Translations under genes and position numbers: made by a program
Notes under the pieces: model-generated
Told to the model about the DNA's origin: nothing
Database searches by the model: none
The model's input: only the letters and a program-made list of their open reading frames with translations
NCBI RefSeq assembly: GCF_013408245.1
Contig: NZ_JACBYS010000001.1
Coordinates: forward strand, 1,674,001-1,738,000
DNA from: Duganella sp. 1224
Lineage (GTDB): Bacteria; Pseudomonadota; Gammaproteobacteria; Burkholderiales; Burkholderiaceae_D
Direction of reading: 5' to 3'
DNA: 64,000 nucleotides
Shown: piece after piece, positions 61,711 to 64,000 of the stretch
Position numbering within the stretch: position 1 is the stretch's first letter
Layout of the letters: each line of letters opens with the position of its first letter

Positions 61711-63963
61711 ATGAAATTTCGTTTCCCCATCGTCATCATTGACGAGGATTTCCGTTCCGAGAACACGTCCGGCCTGGGCATTCGCGCCCTGGCCGATGCG
61801 ATGGAAAAAGAAGGCATGGAAGTAGTGGGCGTGACCAGCTACGGCGACCTGGCCCAGTTCGCACAGCAGCAATCGCGCGCGTCGGCCTTCGTGCTGTCGA
61901 TCGACGATGAAGAATTCGGCACCGGCTCGGTGGAGGACACCGATACCGCGCTGAAGTCGCTGCGCGCCTTCGTCGAGGAAATCCGCTACAAGAACGCCGA
62001 CATCCCGATCTACCTGTACGGCGAAACCCGCACCTCGCGCCACATCCCCAACGACATCCTGCGCGAGCTGCACGGCTTCATCCACATGTTCGAGGACACG
62101 CCGGAATTCGTCGCCCGCCACATCATCCGCGAGGCCAAGTCCTACCTGGACGGCCTGGCGCCGCCGTTCTTCCGCGCGCTGGTGGAATACGCCAACGACG
62201 GTTCCTACTCGTGGCACTGCCCGGGCCACTCGGGCGGCGTGGCCTTCCTGAAGTCGCCGATCGGCCAGATGTTCCACCAGTTCTTCGGCGAGAACATGCT
62301 GCGCGCCGACGTCTGCAACGCCGTCGAGGAGCTGGGCCAGCTGCTGGACCACACCGGTCCGGTCGCCAAGTCCGAGCGCAACGCCGCGCGCATCTTCAAC
62401 GCCGACCACTGCTACTTCGTCACCAACGGCACCTCGACCTCCAACAAGATGGTGTGGCACTCGACCGTGGCACCGGGCGACATCGTCGTCGTCGACCGTA
62501 ACTGCCACAAGTCGATCCTGCACTCGATCATCATGTGCGGCGCAATTCCGGTGTTCCTGATGCCGACCCGTAACCACCTCGGCATCATCGGCCCGATCCC
62601 GCTGGAAGAGTTCTCGATGGAGAGCATCATGCGCAAGATCGAAGCCAACCCGTTCGCGCGCGAGGCCGTGAACAAGAAGCCGCGCATCCTGACCATCACC
62701 CAGTCGACCTACGACGGCGTGGTCTACAACGTGGAGACGCTGCGCGAACTGCTGGACGGCCAGATCGACACCCTGCACTTCGACGAAGCCTGGCTGCCGC
62801 ACGCCACCTTCCACGACTTCTACAAGAACATGCACGCGATCGGCAAGGACCGTCCACGCGCCAAGGAGTCGATGATCTTCTCGACCCAGTCGACCCACAA
62901 GCTGCTGGCCGGCCTGTCGCAGGCCTCGCAGGTGCTGGTGCGCGAATCGGAAACCGTCAAGCTGGACCAGGACGCCTTCAACGAGGCCTACCTGATGCAC
63001 ACCTCGACCTCGCCGCAGTACTCGATCATCGCCTCGTGCGACGTCGCCGCCGCCATGATGGAAGCGCCGGGCGGCACCGCGCTGGTGGAGGAATCGATCC
63101 TGGAAGCGCTGGACTTCCGCCGCGCCATGAAGAAGATCGACCAGGAATGGGGCAAAGACTGGTGGTTCAAGGTCTGGGGCCCGGACGACTTCGCCGAGGA
63201 AGGCATCGGCTCGCAGCAGGACTGGATCATCAAGGCGGAAGACAACTGGCACGGCTTCGGCAAGCTGGCGCCGGGCTTCAACATGCTGGACCCGATCAAG
63301 GCCACCATCGTCAACCCGGGCCTGTCGCTGGACGGCCAGTTCGACGAGACCGGCATTCCGGCGTCGATCGTCACCAAGTACCTGGCCGAGCACGGCGTGA
63401 TCATTGAAAAGTGCGGCCTGTACTCGTTCTTCATCATGTTCACCATCGGCATCACCAAGGGCCGCTGGAACACACTGCTGACCGCGCTGCAGCAGTTCAA
63501 GGACGACTACGACAAGAACCAGCCGATGTGGCGCATCCTGCCGGAATTCGCGGCCGCCAACCCGGTCTACGAAAAAGTCGGCCTGCGCGACCTGTGCCAG
63601 CAGATCCACGACTTCTACAAGGCCTACGACGTGGCGCGCCTGACCACCGAGATGTACCTGTCGGACATGGTGCCGGCGATGAAGCCATCGGAAGCGTTCG
63701 CCAAGATGGCGCACCGCGAAATCGAGCGCGTGGCGATCGACGAGCTGGAAGGCCGCATCACGTCGATCCTGCTGACGCCCTATCCACCGGGCATTCCGCT
63801 GCTGATTCCGGGCGAGCGCTTCAACAAGACCATCGTCGACTACCTGCGCTTCGCGCGCGACTTCAACGAGCGCTTCCCCGGCTTCGAGACCGACGTGCAC
63901 GGCCTGGTCAAGCGCGAGGTGGACGGCAAGCGCGGCTACTTCGTCGATTGCGTGAAACAATAA
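61711..63963 (+). CDS. Orn/Lys/Arg decarboxylase (inducible AdiA/LdcI type)
   Basis: 750 residues, ATG at 61711, seven bases after GGAG. N-terminal receiver-like wing domain (FPIVIIDEDFRSENTSGLG, residues 5-23, and ~130 more residues), then the fold type I PLP domain with Lys397 in STHKLLAGLSQ, the Asp in LHFDEAWLPHA, and the His stack WHCPGHSGG. The C-terminal domain is complete. Length fits arginine decarboxylase AdiA (about 756) slightly better than lysine decarboxylase (about 715), but substrate cannot be decided. It consumes a proton per reaction and so supports acid tolerance or polyamine formation. No antiporter gene is visible before the window ends. Confidence 0.92.
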   Translation: MKFRFPIVIIDEDFRSENTSGLGIRALADAMEKEGMEVVGVTSYGDLAQFAQQQSRASAFVLSIDDEEFGTGSVEDTDTALKSLRAFVEEIRYKNADIPIYLYGETRTSRHIPNDILRELHGFIHMFEDTPEFVARHIIREAKSYLDGLAPPFFRALVEYANDGSYSWHCPGHSGGVAFLKSPIGQMFHQFFGENMLRADVCNAVEELGQLLDHTGPVAKSERNAARIFNADHCYFVTNGTSTSNKMVWHSTVAPGDIVVVDRNCHKSILHSIIMCGAIPVFLMPTRNHLGIIGPIPLEEFSMESIMRKIEANPFAREAVNKKPRILTITQSTYDGVVYNVETLRELLDGQIDTLHFDEAWLPHATFHDFYKNMHAIGKDRPRAKESMIFSTQSTHKLLAGLSQASQVLVRESETVKLDQDAFNEAYLMHTSTSPQYSIIASCDVAAAMMEAPGGTALVEESILEALDFRRAMKKIDQEWGKDWWFKVWGPDDFAEEGIGSQQDWIIKAEDNWHGFGKLAPGFNMLDPIKATIVNPGLSLDGQFDETGIPASIVTKYLAEHGVIIEKCGLYSFFIMFTIGITKGRWNTLLTALQQFKDDYDKNQPMWRILPEFAAANPVYEKVGLRDLCQQIHDFYKAYDVARLTTEMYLSDMVPAMKPSEAFAKMAHREIERVAIDELEGRITSILLTPYPPGIPLLIPGERFNKTIVDYLRFARDFNERFPGFETDVHGLVKREVDGKRGYFVDCVKQ

Positions 63964-64000
63964 ATGTTAAAAAGGCAGCTCCGGCTGTAATGCCGTTCAA

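Noticed and set aside
61639..63960. 773-codon minus-strand frame opposite the decarboxylase
   Set aside because: Shadow; the plus strand encodes a complete PLP decarboxylase.

Overview
The window looks like a chromosomal segment of a high-GC betaproteobacterium of the Oxalobacteraceae (Massilia/Duganella/Janthinobacterium type). I infer this from codon and GC character and from housekeeping clusters typical of that group (dnaQ-rnhA-methyltransferase next to tRNA-Val, thyA-folA, a divergent aceB/LysR pair, a 750-residue basic amino acid decarboxylase). Genus is a guess. Almost all sequence is coding. I see no intact insertion sequence, prophage, rRNA operon or CRISPR array.

Layout. 1-3.5 kb: end of a glycan-degradation operon (GH2 beta-galactosidase-like, secreted GH43). 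3.5-10.9 kb: a tight three-gene cassette (unrecognised protein, two-HKD PLD-family protein, 1389-residue SNF2-like helicase); this is the best candidate for an undescribed defence-type system. 10.9-13.6 kb: hybrid histidine kinase and a CrcB-like fluoride channel on the minus strand. 13.8-18.2 kb: cyanide-insensitive-type bd oxidase (cydA, cydB, a 41-residue DUF2474-like subunit), a FrnE/DsbA-type thioredoxin-fold protein and an FAD monooxygenase. 18.3-22.1 kb: CPA2/Kef antiporter, a small DUF6447-like protein, and a membrane-anchored catalase paired with cytochrome b561. 22.1-23.2 kb: an AT-richer scar with a small membrane ORF and a broken tyrosine integrase beside tRNA-Val(CAC), i.e. the remains of an island.

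23.2-30.3 kb: dnaQ, rnhA and a methyltransferase opposite gloB; aceB divergent from a LysR regulator; a cold-shock gene; upp with an Hpt protein. 30.3-34.1 kb: an AidB-like acyl-CoA dehydrogenase divergent from a thiolase-like and a crotonase-like gene that have both lost key catalytic residues. 34.3-43.4 kb: c-di-GMP genes (PAS-GGDEF-EAL, HDOD, REC-DUF3369-GGDIF-EAL), an Rpn-type nuclease, an MFS permease and aroC. A perfect 36-bp inverted repeat fills the next convergent gap.

43.4-64 kb: CBS protein, hydrolase, BrkB/YihY, WrbA, DUF2069, GlcD-type flavoprotein, DUF4124 protein, FtsX-type permease with an AttH/CrtC-like lipocalin (no adjacent ATPase), a complete ABC exporter, a sterol-desaturase-family protein, a threonine aldolase-like enzyme, RhlE-type helicase, thyA-hydrolase-yidD-folA, DUF4337, and the decarboxylase preceded by a terminator/antiterminator-like leader. 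Product names come from reading the translated sequence; no database search was run.
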